In this document: positions 1 through 9,293 of the stretch, one piece after another | How the letters are laid out: every line of letters starts with the position of its first letter | Position numbering within the stretch: position 1 is the stretch's first letter | Source of the DNA: an uncultured Schlesneria sp. | GTDB lineage: Bacteria > Planctomycetota > Planctomycetia > Planctomycetales > Planctomycetaceae | Reading direction: 5' to 3' | Assembly: GCA_903834925.1 (NCBI GenBank) | Contig: CAILLA010000081.1 | Coordinates: 1-64,000, forward strand | DNA length: 64,000 nt | The notes under the pieces: model-generated | Databases searched by the model: none | Told to the model about the DNA's origin: nothing | The model's input: only the letters and a program-made list of their open reading frames with translations | Made by a program: the position numbers and the translations under genes

Positions 1-59
1 CAAGCTCGTCTTCGAGCGCCGCCCCGGGTTTTGGTACAGAAAATTGAGAAATGCCCTGA

Positions 60-258
60 AAGGCAACGCCGTGAAGGATTTTTCTTCGGGAAATGAGGGA
101 TTCGAACGAAATCTTGTGCCACTGAATGATCGTCTTCGATCACTCAGTGTCCTTCAATCGCCAGTTTGAAGTTCGAAGGACACTGCGTCGGAGAAGACTC
201 CGATGCAGTGGCACGTCACATTAGTCTCATTCTGAAAAATCCTTCACGGCGTTGCCTG
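60..258. repeat. Composite inverted-repeat element (double-hairpin family, copy 1)
   Basis: Two perfect 24-bp inverted arms lie at 60-83 and 235-258. They enclose one copy of the GTGCCACTG...CAGTGGCAC element (116-214), which is itself two adjacent hairpins (about 118-150 and 181-212). Similar cores occur at 17353-17450, 22076-22168, 49075-49171 and 54512-54608, and the outer-arm sequence recurs near 17482-17515. The start of the window (1-28) matches a stretch near 17310-17335, so the 5' end of the window and the 17.2-17.6 kb region share a longer repeat block. No protein-coding signal is seen in 1-612; the remainder (259-612) presumably carries the promoter of the downstream TIR gene, but no clear -35/-10 is evident. 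Confidence 0.8.
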
Positions 259-612
259 AAAGGGCAAGGGAACCCGATGAGGCGAGAAATCATATGGAAA
301 CGGGGCATTGGTCATCGCGTGCCACTGGCGTGCGTCTTCGGTTCACGGTATCGCCCTCAGAGAATGGATGGCCGGGCAATTCGGCGACGGAAGGAGTGGA
401 CCAAGAATTCGCCACCATGCCGTCGCAATTTCAAATTTCATTGCCTGTTCAAAATTGAACCTGTGCCGCCGTCGACGTATCCTGAACAGAACGAATGAAC
501 GCAATACTGATTCACTCGCCATAGCGTCCCAAAGCACCGTTCAGCTATATCGCTTGTGTTATCGCCGTTGATACTGCGTTTTACCGATCTCTTCGATTGA
601 CCGACCACACAT

Positions 613-3576
613 ATGATCTTCATCAGTTACCGCATCGCAGATTCGGACACGGCCACGACACTGCTGGAACGAGAACTGACTCGCGTGTTCGGGGACAAGG
701 CCGTCTTTCGTGACAAATCGGGAATCGAAGGTGGTGACCCGTGGCGCGACGTAATCCTGGAAAAATTGACAGGCAGTTGCGCCGTGCTGGTCGTGATTGG
801 AAAAGATTGGGAAAGCGCCAAATTCGAGAAGGGCAAACTCAAACACAGTCTTCGCCTTTCTGATCCAAAGGACTGGGTTCGGCTGGAGATCACAAACGCG
901 TTGGCCAGCCACAAAACGCTGATTCCTGTTTTGTTGGACGGCGTGGAGCGGCCTGATCCGGAATGGCTCGCGAACTTCGAGTTACAGGAACTGAGCAATG
1001 CTCATTCGGTTGAATTACGGGTCAGCCGTTCTAAAGATTTTCAGTCCGACTTTGACGACCTCGTCGCACTGCTGCGAAAGAAATGTCCGACGCTGACGCA
1101 AGTCGATGTTTCTGCGGATAACGACCCGGCAACAACGCCGACCGAGATCCCCCCGACGTACATTCAATGGCTGACAAAACAATGTGGTGACATCACGCCG
1201 TTCGCGATGGAACTCAATCAGGGGCTTTCGGTTTCTCTGCAGGATGTTTACGTCCCGCTGCTGACCGGCCGGCGGTTCGACCGCATGCTGGACGAAATGT
1301 CGCCCGATTCAAAGATCGGAAAACGTGGGCAGCACACACCCAAGCAGGTCGTTGGCGAGACGGAATTGGAAGACGAGGCCAAGCCGCAATTGCTGCTCAA
1401 TGTTCTGGGCGAAAATTCGTTGTATGTCTCGGGCGACCCTGGCACCGGGAAGACAACGTTCTGCCGTTGGGTCGGTCTGTTGGCCGCAACCGGCAAGATC
1501 CCGCTGTTCTGCGTTGATGATCCTGAGTATCTCGAAACCTTGCCGGATGCGCTGTGCAGCAGGCTACCGGTTCTCGTCCGATTACGGGAATTGAGTGATT
1601 ACCTGATCGAAAAATCCGCCCCGTTAAAGCCTCGCACGCTGGACGCGGTCCTCAAAGATTGGGCGACCGCCACAAAGTTGGGGGGATTGAGTTGGGCCGA
1701 TGTGAAATCGCATTTGCACCACGGTTCGCTACTGCTGATCCTGGATGGAGTTGACGAAATCCCGCTCAGCAGTGGCGATGCGGCCAGCGGGCCGTCACCG
1801 CGCGAATTGTTTCTGACCGCCTTCAGCAATGCCGCTCCCAAATGGATCAAGCTCGGCAATCGCATCCTGATCACCAGCCGCCCCTACGGACTGAAACCCG
1901 ATCAGGTTCGTCAACTGGAACAAGCGGGCTTGCCCGAGGCCCGTCTGGAACCGCTCCCGGAAGCATTGCAGAACCTGCTGGCGACGCGCTGGTTCGTAGC
2001 ACTGGAAAAGACATTGGATGAGGGTCGCGGTGTTGCCGATGCGATGTTGAAACAGGCGCGGGGTTTATCCGAAGACGTGGCCAGAATGACCGCCAGTCCG
2101 TTGCTGCTGACAGCCATCTGTGCCATCTACAGTTCTGGCAAAGAACTACCGAAGGACCGCCATCATTTATTTGACCGGATCGTGGATACGGCGCTTTACA
2201 GCCGATTTCGACGTGACAAAAACCTGATTGCCAAAGTTCGCGGCCGTCTGGCCGCTATCGCATTGGGGATGCACACAGGACAACCCATCGAACCGGGCCG
2301 CAAGTCACCCGCTCGCGAAGTCCACAATTCGGAACTCGATGCGATCCTGAGTGACTATATTCAAGCCAATCCCGAAACCGAGTCGGGCGGATTGGGAGTT
2401 GTGAAGGCCAGGGAAGAATTATTGGATCAATGTGGTTTGTTGTTATCCACCCGGCCTCAACACGCGGCCTTTTCGCATTGGTCGTTTCAGGAATTTCTGG
2501 CAGCTGAGCGGATGACAACGATCTGTCTTGCGAACGAGGATCGGATTTTTGAACGATATTGTGAATGGTCCAATCTGGCCGGTTGGCGACCGACACTGTC
2601 GTTCCTGTTCGACCGCCGAGTCGCCCAGCTTGGCTGGCAATCCGGAACACCGTTATTCCAAAGAATGGTCACTGAAATCGAACGACGATCACTCGCCAGT
2701 TCGCTCGGACTGGCAACGTGTGCCGCCGACGCATTGGGAATTGTGCTCGATCTCAAGTTGATGTTGAAAGAAGAATTGCTCGCACCATTTCGGACGGTTT
2801 GCCTGGCCGCAATCGATCAGGAGGTCGAATTAAAACCACGTATCGACCTTGCGAGGGCTCTGGGCCGCATCGGCGATCCCCGAGTTTCAAGCGACCTTCA
2901 CGACGCGAACAACTGGGTGACAGTTGAGGCGGGACGATACATTTACGGCGAAGACAAACGTCCCATCCAGATCGACCAACCGTTCCGTTTGTCAAAATAT
3001 CTAGTGACCAACGGCCAGTTCGCTCGCTTCAATGATGCGGGTGGATACTACGACCAATCGCTCTGGGGTAACGATGGATGGAGCTGGAGACAGAAAGGCA
3101 AGATTGATAAACCGCGTTTATGGCACGAGTCGAAATGGAACGGTTCGACACAACCGGTGGTGGGTGTTTCGTGGTATGAGGCCGAGGCCTTTTGTCGTTG
3201 GGCGGCCTGCCGATTGCCGACGGAGCAAGAATGGGAAGCGGCGGCACGCAGTCCAAAAGGAACAGAATATCCGTGGGGCAATGAATGGAAAAAGGAGATC
3301 TGTAATTCTGCGGAGGCGGATATTGGAGTGACAACACCCGTGGGAATTTTTTTGAGTTCCGTTGCCTCTTGCGGCGCTCACGATTTGGCGGGGAACGTGT
3401 GGGAATGGTGTGCAGATTGGTGGGACGAAAACAAGACAGTGTCTCGTGTGATCCGTGGGGGTTCCTGGGCAAGCATTTCGAGGGACGCGCGCTCTGCTGT
3501 CCGTGACAGGAACGCGCCAGTCAACCGTGGCATCAACCTCGGTTTTCGTGTGGTGTCGTTGCGTCAGGACTCTTAA
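613..3576 (+). CDS. TIR-NACHT-FGE (C-type-lectin fold) protein, candidate DGR variable protein
   Basis: A 987-residue three-part protein. Residues 1-120 are a TIR domain (MIFISYR start, LVVIGKDW strand, probable catalytic Glu92 in WVRLEI), a fold that in bacterial immunity consumes NAD+. Residues about 265-700 are a NACHT-type STAND NTPase: Walker A GDPGTGKTT at 274-282, Walker B LLILDGVDE near 374-382, a TSRPYG sensor motif and the HWSFQEFLAAE motif typical after NACHT. Residues about 768-987 are an FGE-sulfatase domain (LPTEQEWEAAAR, GNVWEWCADWW, RGGSW, GFRVV). The last part resembles a DGR variable repeat: a 24-codon block (3469-3540) differs heavily from the paralogue at 4346-7705 while the following 36 nt are nearly identical. 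The start ATG at 613 puts the TIR beta-strand at the N-terminus; no Shine-Dalgarno is visible. Likely an NLR-like defence sensor; this function is inferred. Confidence 0.9.
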   Translation: MIFISYRIADSDTATTLLERELTRVFGDKAVFRDKSGIEGGDPWRDVILEKLTGSCAVLVVIGKDWESAKFEKGKLKHSLRLSDPKDWVRLEITNALASHKTLIPVLLDGVERPDPEWLANFELQELSNAHSVELRVSRSKDFQSDFDDLVALLRKKCPTLTQVDVSADNDPATTPTEIPPTYIQWLTKQCGDITPFAMELNQGLSVSLQDVYVPLLTGRRFDRMLDEMSPDSKIGKRGQHTPKQVVGETELEDEAKPQLLLNVLGENSLYVSGDPGTGKTTFCRWVGLLAATGKIPLFCVDDPEYLETLPDALCSRLPVLVRLRELSDYLIEKSAPLKPRTLDAVLKDWATATKLGGLSWADVKSHLHHGSLLLILDGVDEIPLSSGDAASGPSPRELFLTAFSNAAPKWIKLGNRILITSRPYGLKPDQVRQLEQAGLPEARLEPLPEALQNLLATRWFVALEKTLDEGRGVADAMLKQARGLSEDVARMTASPLLLTAICAIYSSGKELPKDRHHLFDRIVDTALYSRFRRDKNLIAKVRGRLAAIALGMHTGQPIEPGRKSPAREVHNSELDAILSDYIQANPETESGGLGVVKAREELLDQCGLLLSTRPQHAAFSHWSFQEFLAAERMTTICLANEDRIFERYCEWSNLAGWRPTLSFLFDRRVAQLGWQSGTPLFQRMVTEIERRSLASSLGLATCAADALGIVLDLKLMLKEELLAPFRTVCLAAIDQEVELKPRIDLARALGRIGDPRVSSDLHDANNWVTVEAGRYIYGEDKRPIQIDQPFRLSKYLVTNGQFARFNDAGGYYDQSLWGNDGWSWRQKGKIDKPRLWHESKWNGSTQPVVGVSWYEAEAFCRWAACRLPTEQEWEAAARSPKGTEYPWGNEWKKEICNSAEADIGVTTPVGIFLSSVASCGAHDLAGNVWEWCADWWDENKTVSRVIRGGSWASISRDARSAVRDRNAPVNRGINLGFRVVSLRQDS
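3469..3576 (+). other. Candidate DGR variable repeat (VR1) with initiation-of-homing-like 3' end
   Basis: Codons 3469-3540 encode the hypervariable block between RGGSW and GFRVV; 3541-3576 is the conserved end including the stop. Compared with VR2 (4346-4453) the 72-nt block has 22 differences: 15 have A in one of the two copies, three are second-position T/G pairs compatible with an A template mutated in both, and four are third-position C/T. The following 36 nt differ at one position. This is the adenine-biased pattern expected of DGR mutagenesis, though two sequences alone cannot prove it. Confidence 0.7.
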
Positions 3577-3660
3577 TTTCCCCTGATTAGCTTCTCTTCT
3601 TTACCCTTTTTCTTGCATTTTGATTTCTTATCGCCGCGAAGCGGCGCGCGAGTTTTTTCA
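3577..3660 (+). other. Conserved 3' flank with GC hairpin downstream of VR1
   Basis: This non-coding stretch matches the 3' flank of the convergent paralogue (4261-4345, other strand) at about 91 percent by eye, better than the coding sequence just upstream of the VRs (about 79 percent). It contains the hairpin CGCCGC-GAA-GCGGCG (3632-3646), starting 55 bp after the stop and followed by a T run (3653-3658). DGR targets commonly carry a GC-rich stem-loop just downstream of the VR that assists homing. The same hairpin could also act as a transcription terminator. Confidence 0.65.
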
Positions 3661-3664
3661 TTTG

Positions 3665-4095
3665 GAACTTGCCCGGAATTGTACAGCGGTTGGATGACAC
3701 GCTTTCCACCATGGCTCGCCCAGGTGGAAGCACATTTGGAAACCAGAAAACATCCTCAACCCAGCGTCTCCATTCTTGCTTTCCACTATGGCTTGTCCAA
3801 GTGGAAGCGAATTTGGAGACCAGAAAACGACTTGATTCCAATGTACTCGGTTTTTCCTTCCACGTGGTCGGGGAAGAATTCGCGACTGATCAACGGGCTA
3901 TGATGACACGTATTGCGCTTCAGAGCTTGTCTGATTGATCGCAACTTTTGGAATCAGCACCCCTCGAGCGATACCAAATTCGCTCCCACTTGGACAAGCC
4001 ATAGTGGAAAGCAAGACAGGGTGTTGGGAAGCGCTGCTTCATCTGGTTTCCAAATTCGCTTCCACCTGGGCGAGCCAGTGTGGAAAGCAAGTATC
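3665..4095. repeat. Four palindromic repeats between the convergent NACHT genes
   Basis: Four copies of a ~40-bp imperfect palindrome (GCTTTCCAC ... GTGGAAGC followed by AATTTGG-like sequence) lie at 3701-3743 and 3778-3820 in one orientation and at 3974-4012 and 4046-4090 in the opposite orientation. More copies occur at 8711-8750, 8881-8922, 8954-9000 and 61533-61576. Each can fold as a stem of about 8-9 bp. The rest of 3577-4345 shows no gene. Confidence 0.8.
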
Positions 4096-4260
4096 ACCCT
4101 CATTGCCCGCCTACACCTTGTGCGCCAGCCGGTCACCAACAGTGAACTTATGGCTGCGTGGAAACTTCGCCACGTGCTGGCATCCCCAGATCACAAGATC
4201 ATACATTTTCGTAATCACTGCCAGTTCTGCCGTTGCCTTAGCCATTTTCTACCCCCCCCT

Positions 4261-4345
4261 CAAAAAAAAATCGCGCGCCGCTTCGCGGCGAAGAGAAATC
4301 AAAATGCAAGAAAAGGGGTAAAAAAGAAAAGCCAATCAGGGGAAA
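4261..4345 (-). other. Conserved 3' flank with GC hairpin downstream of VR2
   Basis: Mirror image of 3577-3660. Read on the minus strand it carries the same hairpin (4276-4290) 55 bp after the stop of the SIR2-NACHT gene, followed by a nine-T run (4262-4270). Spacing and stem sequence are identical to the other gene, so the two VR ends form a long inverted repeat separated by about 600 bp. Confidence 0.65.
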
Positions 4346-4453
4346 TTAAGAGTCCTGACGCAACGACACCACCCGAAAACCAATATTGCTGCCACGGACG
4401 CCGGGCGTGCCCCTGCCGCGGACGGCAGAGCGCGCGACCCCCGAACCGTCGTC
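4346..4453 (-). other. Candidate DGR variable repeat (VR2)
   Basis: The variable block is 4382-4453 (24 codons, the same length as VR1); the conserved end is 4346-4381 including the stop. Twelve of the 24 residues differ from VR1, while interspersed residues (for example ARSAVR) are invariant. This mosaic fits a fixed scaffold with AAC/AAT-type template codons at the variable sites. Confidence 0.7.
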
Positions 4454-7400
4454 CCAGGAACCCCCGCGGACCACACGAGCATCTTTTTTCTTGGTGTCCC
4501 ACCAATCCCCGCACCATTCCCATACGTTACCCACCATATCCTCCGCACCACAGGCAGCTTTCGACTCGGTGAAAATTCCGACAGGAGTCGTGACGCCGAG
4601 GCGCGCTTCACGCGAATTGCAGATTTCATCCCGCCAGTCATCGCCCCAAGGATAGTCCCAACCTTTGGGGCCGCGAGTTGCGGCTTCCCATTCCTGTTCG
4701 GTTGGCAATCGACAGTTTGCCCAGCGACAATACGCCATCGCTTCGAACCAGCTCACCCCAACCACCGGTTGTGTCTCGCAATTCCACTTGGAATCATTCC
4801 AATAGGCAGGCATTGTGATGTTCTTCGTCTGTCGCCATTTCCAACTAACGTCCCCGTCAGTCTCATCGATCCAGTACTTTTCGTGTGTGTAGCCACCATC
4901 GGCGACGAATGCGGCAAACTGCCGGTTCGTGACGGGAAACCGAGACATCTGGATCGCTTGCTCGAGTTGAAACTTTCCCGGCTTCAAAGCCGTTCCAGGG
5001 AAGTATTCCTTTGGAATTTTTGCATCGCCGACGCGGTAAGTGCCGGGTTTCACAGGGACCCATGTCGACGGTTCGGTCAGCCAGTTCTTGGGATCGCGAA
5101 GATCGGTCGCAACACGTGGATCACCCATCCGACCGAGGGCTAATGCCAATTCCATCCGATCCTTGACGCGGACTTCCGGTTTGATCGCAGCGAGGCAAAA
5201 ATAGACGAATCGCTGTTGCGCTTCGGCATCCAGCCGAAGGTCGTGCCCATGCAGAATGCGCCAGCAGTCGCACAGAACAATACCAAGACGAATACGGCTG
5301 ATCGACAGTTCTTCACTCAACTCCGTCAACAGCCGAACCGCCCGGTCCTTGATTGTGATATTGTTGAGGGTGGCGCCGTATAAAAATCCCAGCGATTTCC
5401 GCCATTCCGGGATATCCCCTCGTTCGAGGAAAACAGGTTTGAGATCCTCGAAATGTTGCTCATAAAGTCTTTCCGCTGCAAGAAAATCCTGGATCGTGAA
5501 ATGGTAAAAGCTGGCACTCTTGTTACCTTGCGGCAATAGCAGCCCGGATTGACTGAGTAATTCTTCCCGCGTGTCATGCGCGGACAAGATCCGCCGATCG
5601 CCCCCCGGTCGATGATCCTGATAGTATTTCAGCATCCGTTCAATTTCGTCAAATGTGGCCTCCGCTTGTGGTTGCTGCCGAGCTTCGCCGAGCTCTTTCC
5701 CCGTGTGCATGCCATGAGCGATCACACAAAGGCTGCTTCGCGCGGCGGCAAATTGATGGGACTCTTCCTGATTTCGGTTTGACAACACCGTGTTCACGAT
5801 CCGTTCATACAAATCGTATTCATGCTGAGGCAGGCGATGTTTTTCGCCATAAACGATACAGATGGCGGTCAACAGCAGCGGGTTTGAGGCCAGGCTTGCG
5901 ATTTCCTGTCGATTGGCAATGTCACCCCACAATCGTCCGCACTCGGAATCGACCTCCTCATCGCTTTTCCTGAGAACATGGAACCAGCGCCGGACAAGTA
6001 ACTCTTGCAGTTCCCGAGGCAATTCCGCTACGGGTTCGTGGTCCAGTCCGAGTCGGCGCGATTGCGCGTCGGTCAATCCGTACGGGCGACTGGTGACCAG
6101 AACACGATTTCCTTTCGACCGCCAGTGATCGATGGCATTCGAGAGTCCCGAAAGCAGCAAGGTCCGTGGCTCGGCCGCATGGTCAGGTTTGATTCGTTCC
6201 AGCGGGACTTCATCCACCCCGTCGAAAATCAAGAGTGTTAACCCGGCGTCAAGATGGTCTTGTACCGTGGACCATGCCAGTCCGCCGAACTTTTTCCCTT
6301 CGATCCAGTTTTTCATCGCCAACTCAAACTGCGCGTGCGTCAATTCCGCACCTCGTTCGAGATTCGGTAAGAATTGCCAGAAGTCTCGTAACTTGACCAG
6401 CAAGGGAAGCCGACCCCGCAGTGGTTCTGGAAATACTTCCAGAAAGCCGTCTGGCGGCGTGACGGGATGAGCCGTCAATTCCCCCTGACAGATCGCCAAT
6501 GCCAGCCAGCGGCAAAACGTGGTTTTGCCGGAACCGGGAGCACCCGAAAGATAAATCGACTTTTCAGCGATGATCGATTGAAGCAGCCGGTATTGAGCTC
6601 GACGTTCTTCGGAACCAGGCTGTTGCCGTTCGAATCCGACTTCGTCTGGTTTCTTCGTTTGCGGTTCACGGTTCTGTGTAACGACCGGAACATAGACATT
6701 TCGCAAGGTGACCGAGTGACCAATCTTTGGGCGCAGTCCCAATAGTTCGATATCTTTGCTGCAATCTTTGATCAGCCAATCGATGTACGCGGGAGGAACC
6801 ACCGGACGGTTCGGCGGGATTGTGATCGCCGGCGCTGACGACCGACCTTCGGCCAAAGTGTGAAGCAGATCCACCAGTGGCTGGCCGTAATCTTCGAATT
6901 CGATCACCTGGATGTTGAATTGGCTCCAGTGTCGTGATTTTTCGGCGTCGGATTCGCCTTTTTTCTTGAGCGCGAAATGCGGTTTGGTCGCTTCGCCAAA
7001 CGTCTTATAAACGTCCACCACCATGTCCATCACGTATTCGTCTTCCAATCCAAAACCGATGAACAACAATGTCCAATTGGCGAGCAAAGCCTTCAATTGA
7101 ACCTTGGCCGCTTGGTACTGTTTCCGGGACTCATCCGCATAAAACATGTCGTACTGCGACGGTGCGAGGATCAGGCTCTCGAGATCGGAGATATGCCCGT
7201 GAAGGTGCCAGACCAATGGTCTTTCTGCGGTGGCATCGTAGAGTCCTGCTAACTCAGGTTTCTGGCGGTTCAGCAGTTGTTTTGAATTCGGATTACACCA
7301 CGTGAGCACGTTGTCGTAATTGGTAGTGATCACAATGCCCGGCTTCAATCCCCAGATCGCGTCGGGAAGTGACCAGTCCGCTTGAGCCGGTTTGGGGATA

Positions 7401-7705
7401 TCGAATCGCTTGCGCATCACATCGTAAAAGCCATTTTTTCCCAGTTCTTCCCAAGCAACTTTGGCCGCGTCGAGCCATTTTTTCAATTTGCATTGAATCC
7501 TGACCAGGTCCGCGTGTTCTTCCTTCGGCATCCCTCTTAACGCCGCTTCCATATCCTTCAGTAGTTCGCCCCAGGTAGGGAACAACGTTCGATCAACCGC
7601 CAGGCTGACGCCGGAGCCAACAAACGGGACAACTCGTCCCTTGGCGAATTCGCTTTTCAGCTTTGCAGGAATCTGGGCGCTGGCACTGTTCTTGGAATCT
7701 GTCAT
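4346..7705 (-). CDS. SIR2-NACHT-FGE (C-type-lectin fold) protein, candidate DGR variable protein
   Basis: I choose the internal ATG at 7705 (MTDSKNSASA) because the upstream 21 in-frame residues are not domain-like; this gives 1119 residues. Residues about 15-260 are a SIR2-like domain (VVPFVGSGVS, ITTNYDNVL, WHLHGHI, LLFIGFGLEDE), a family with NAD+-degrading members in anti-phage systems. A NACHT NTPase follows (Walker A GAPGSGKTT near residue 388, LLIFDGVDEVP, VTSRPYG, FTIQDFLAAE). Residues about 870-1119 form an FGE-sulfatase domain with the same LPTEQEWEAATR, GNVWEWCGDWW, RGGSW and GFRVVSLRQDS landmarks as the 613-3576 protein. The two share architecture but carry different NAD-type effector domains and converge on one intergenic region. 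Probably an NLR-like sensor with a diversified ligand-binding end. Confidence 0.88.
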   Translation of the reverse strand: MTDSKNSASAQIPAKLKSEFAKGRVVPFVGSGVSLAVDRTLFPTWGELLKDMEAALRGMPKEEHADLVRIQCKLKKWLDAAKVAWEELGKNGFYDVMRKRFDIPKPAQADWSLPDAIWGLKPGIVITTNYDNVLTWCNPNSKQLLNRQKPELAGLYDATAERPLVWHLHGHISDLESLILAPSQYDMFYADESRKQYQAAKVQLKALLANWTLLFIGFGLEDEYVMDMVVDVYKTFGEATKPHFALKKKGESDAEKSRHWSQFNIQVIEFEDYGQPLVDLLHTLAEGRSSAPAITIPPNRPVVPPAYIDWLIKDCSKDIELLGLRPKIGHSVTLRNVYVPVVTQNREPQTKKPDEVGFERQQPGSEERRAQYRLLQSIIAEKSIYLSGAPGSGKTTFCRWLALAICQGELTAHPVTPPDGFLEVFPEPLRGRLPLLVKLRDFWQFLPNLERGAELTHAQFELAMKNWIEGKKFGGLAWSTVQDHLDAGLTLLIFDGVDEVPLERIKPDHAAEPRTLLLSGLSNAIDHWRSKGNRVLVTSRPYGLTDAQSRRLGLDHEPVAELPRELQELLVRRWFHVLRKSDEEVDSECGRLWGDIANRQEIASLASNPLLLTAICIVYGEKHRLPQHEYDLYERIVNTVLSNRNQEESHQFAAARSSLCVIAHGMHTGKELGEARQQPQAEATFDEIERMLKYYQDHRPGGDRRILSAHDTREELLSQSGLLLPQGNKSASFYHFTIQDFLAAERLYEQHFEDLKPVFLERGDIPEWRKSLGFLYGATLNNITIKDRAVRLLTELSEELSISRIRLGIVLCDCWRILHGHDLRLDAEAQQRFVYFCLAAIKPEVRVKDRMELALALGRMGDPRVATDLRDPKNWLTEPSTWVPVKPGTYRVGDAKIPKEYFPGTALKPGKFQLEQAIQMSRFPVTNRQFAAFVADGGYTHEKYWIDETDGDVSWKWRQTKNITMPAYWNDSKWNCETQPVVGVSWFEAMAYCRWANCRLPTEQEWEAATRGPKGWDYPWGDDWRDEICNSREARLGVTTPVGIFTESKAACGAEDMVGNVWEWCGDWWDTKKKDARVVRGGSWDDGSGVARSAVRGRGTPGVRGSNIGFRVVSLRQDS

Positions 7706-9293
7706 GAGTCTGCCAAATACAAAATCATGCGGAAAATACGGAAAGGAATTCTGACCAATAATGTACACACCGATTCTGTTCGCCGGAACAGTATGCCGAC
7801 CGGAATGGTCTTCAGGAAAATTGACGTTTTTTACAAATTAATCGCGTTTTTGTATTGCTGGTGATATTTATGTCGTTAAGATGTGTTGTGCGTGATGGGT
7901 TTGACTTGAATCAAGGCGACGAGGGTGTTGATTTGGGAAAGTCGTAGAACAATCAATGAATCGAACACGACGATGGTTACGGGGGTGTGCAGCGGTGATA
8001 AAGAGGTTGAACCCAAAAGGGTTTTCTGCGGGAAGAATAGGTCCTATGGGTCGTATAAGACCTATGGGACCTATCGGGCTTCTCGCCCCGAGACCCAATC
8101 GGAGTTTTTATTCTGTGGCGATTCGAATAATCCCGGAGTCGACATTGTTCCCGGGCATTGTCCGGGCCGATCGGTCGGCAGTTGGAACAAAGGCGATGTT
8201 GGCCAACTTGGCCAAGTTCGACCGTGTCAAAACACTATAAAAACAGGAACTTTGCCAACTTGGCCAACTTTCTTGCGAGACGATGGAATAATTAGGGGCC
8301 GCAGTTTCGGATGGAAGTTGACTCGCCGTTCGGGAAGCGGAGCTTCGAAGAGGGGCGTTCCCAAGCTGGAGCCTTTGAAGTTGCGCATTTTCGATATCTG
8401 AAGTGAAATCAAGAATTCAACGCAAAGTCGCCAAGGCGCAAGGACGCAAAGAATTCAAAAAGTCGGTAACGCCGTGGAAGAAATCCGGAAACTTGACTCA
8501 ATGAGTCAAGTTTCAGATCAGAAGAAGTCTATTGAAGAAAAGAATCCGGGGACTGACGTCACCCGGCTCGCCTCGACTATTGTTTTTCGTGAATTGGGAA
8601 CCTGGCCCTGACCGAAATGAAGACTTTGAGCGTAGGCCGAAGTGGTAGAAGGTGGTCATGAGAGAGTTGGATTTGCAAATTGTCGGGAATTGTACAGCGT
8701 TTGGATGACACGCTTTCCACTCTGGCTTGCCCACAGGTGGGAGCAAATTTCAGCCGTCAGCATTGAGTGAATGGCAGCCAGGTTTGGCCAGAGACGGCCA
8801 TGTCGATAGTGAAACGGCATCCCCTCGAGTTTGTCTTGGTGGCAGCCATATTTCGCGGAATGACGCTTGAAAGTCGCGCGACCAAATTCGCTTCCACCTG
8901 GACAAGCCAAGGTGGAAAGCAAGAATAATTGCGTTGGGAAACGCCACGTCGTCTGGTTGCCAAATTTGCACCCACCTGGACAAGCCAGGGTGGAAAGCTT
9001 GTCAGCCAATCCCTACGCGAATCCCAACTTTTTCGAAATCCGCCCTCATGAGAGAGTCGTAAGTCGTTAAATACGAAGAATCCGGGGGTTTACACCGGCC
9101 GGCTCGCCTTGGTCAACGCGCGAATGATTGTCCTATTTTGATCCCATCATCCGACGCGCATGAACCGGCTGTGCCGGCCGGCTCGCCTGGAATTCTTGAA
9201 TCGCTGATTGCAAAACCCGCGACAGGGGTTGTTCTGTCTGATAAACTGTTGCTGATGGTTGATGTTTCGTTTTTCCTCACGGAAACCTGATCA
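7706..9293. repeat. Repeat-rich intergenic region (about 1.6 kb)
   Basis: No convincing gene. It holds several repeats: tandem CCTATGGG/ACCTAT motifs (8037-8085), two TTGGCCAACTTGGCCAA-like palindromes (about 8199-8221 and 8250-8272), a CGCAAAG-type array (about 8420-8452), the palindrome TTGACTCAATGAGTCAA (8493-8509, again at 17803-17821), three copies of the GCTTTCCAC/GTGGAAGC palindrome (8711-8750, 8881-8922, 8954-9000), and two copies of an AAGAATCCGGGG...GGCTCGCC repeat (about 8540-8574 and 9078-9111). The last also occurs at 12884-12914, where its centre is the perfect palindrome CCGGGGGTTAACACCCCCGG. A partial GCGTTCCCAAGCTGGAGC repeat is at 8355-8373. Confidence 0.7.

Noticed and set aside
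7925-8401. Plus-strand frames of 94-158 codons upstream of the DUF1553 gene
   Set aside because: They cross several short repeat arrays and show no domain or signal peptide.
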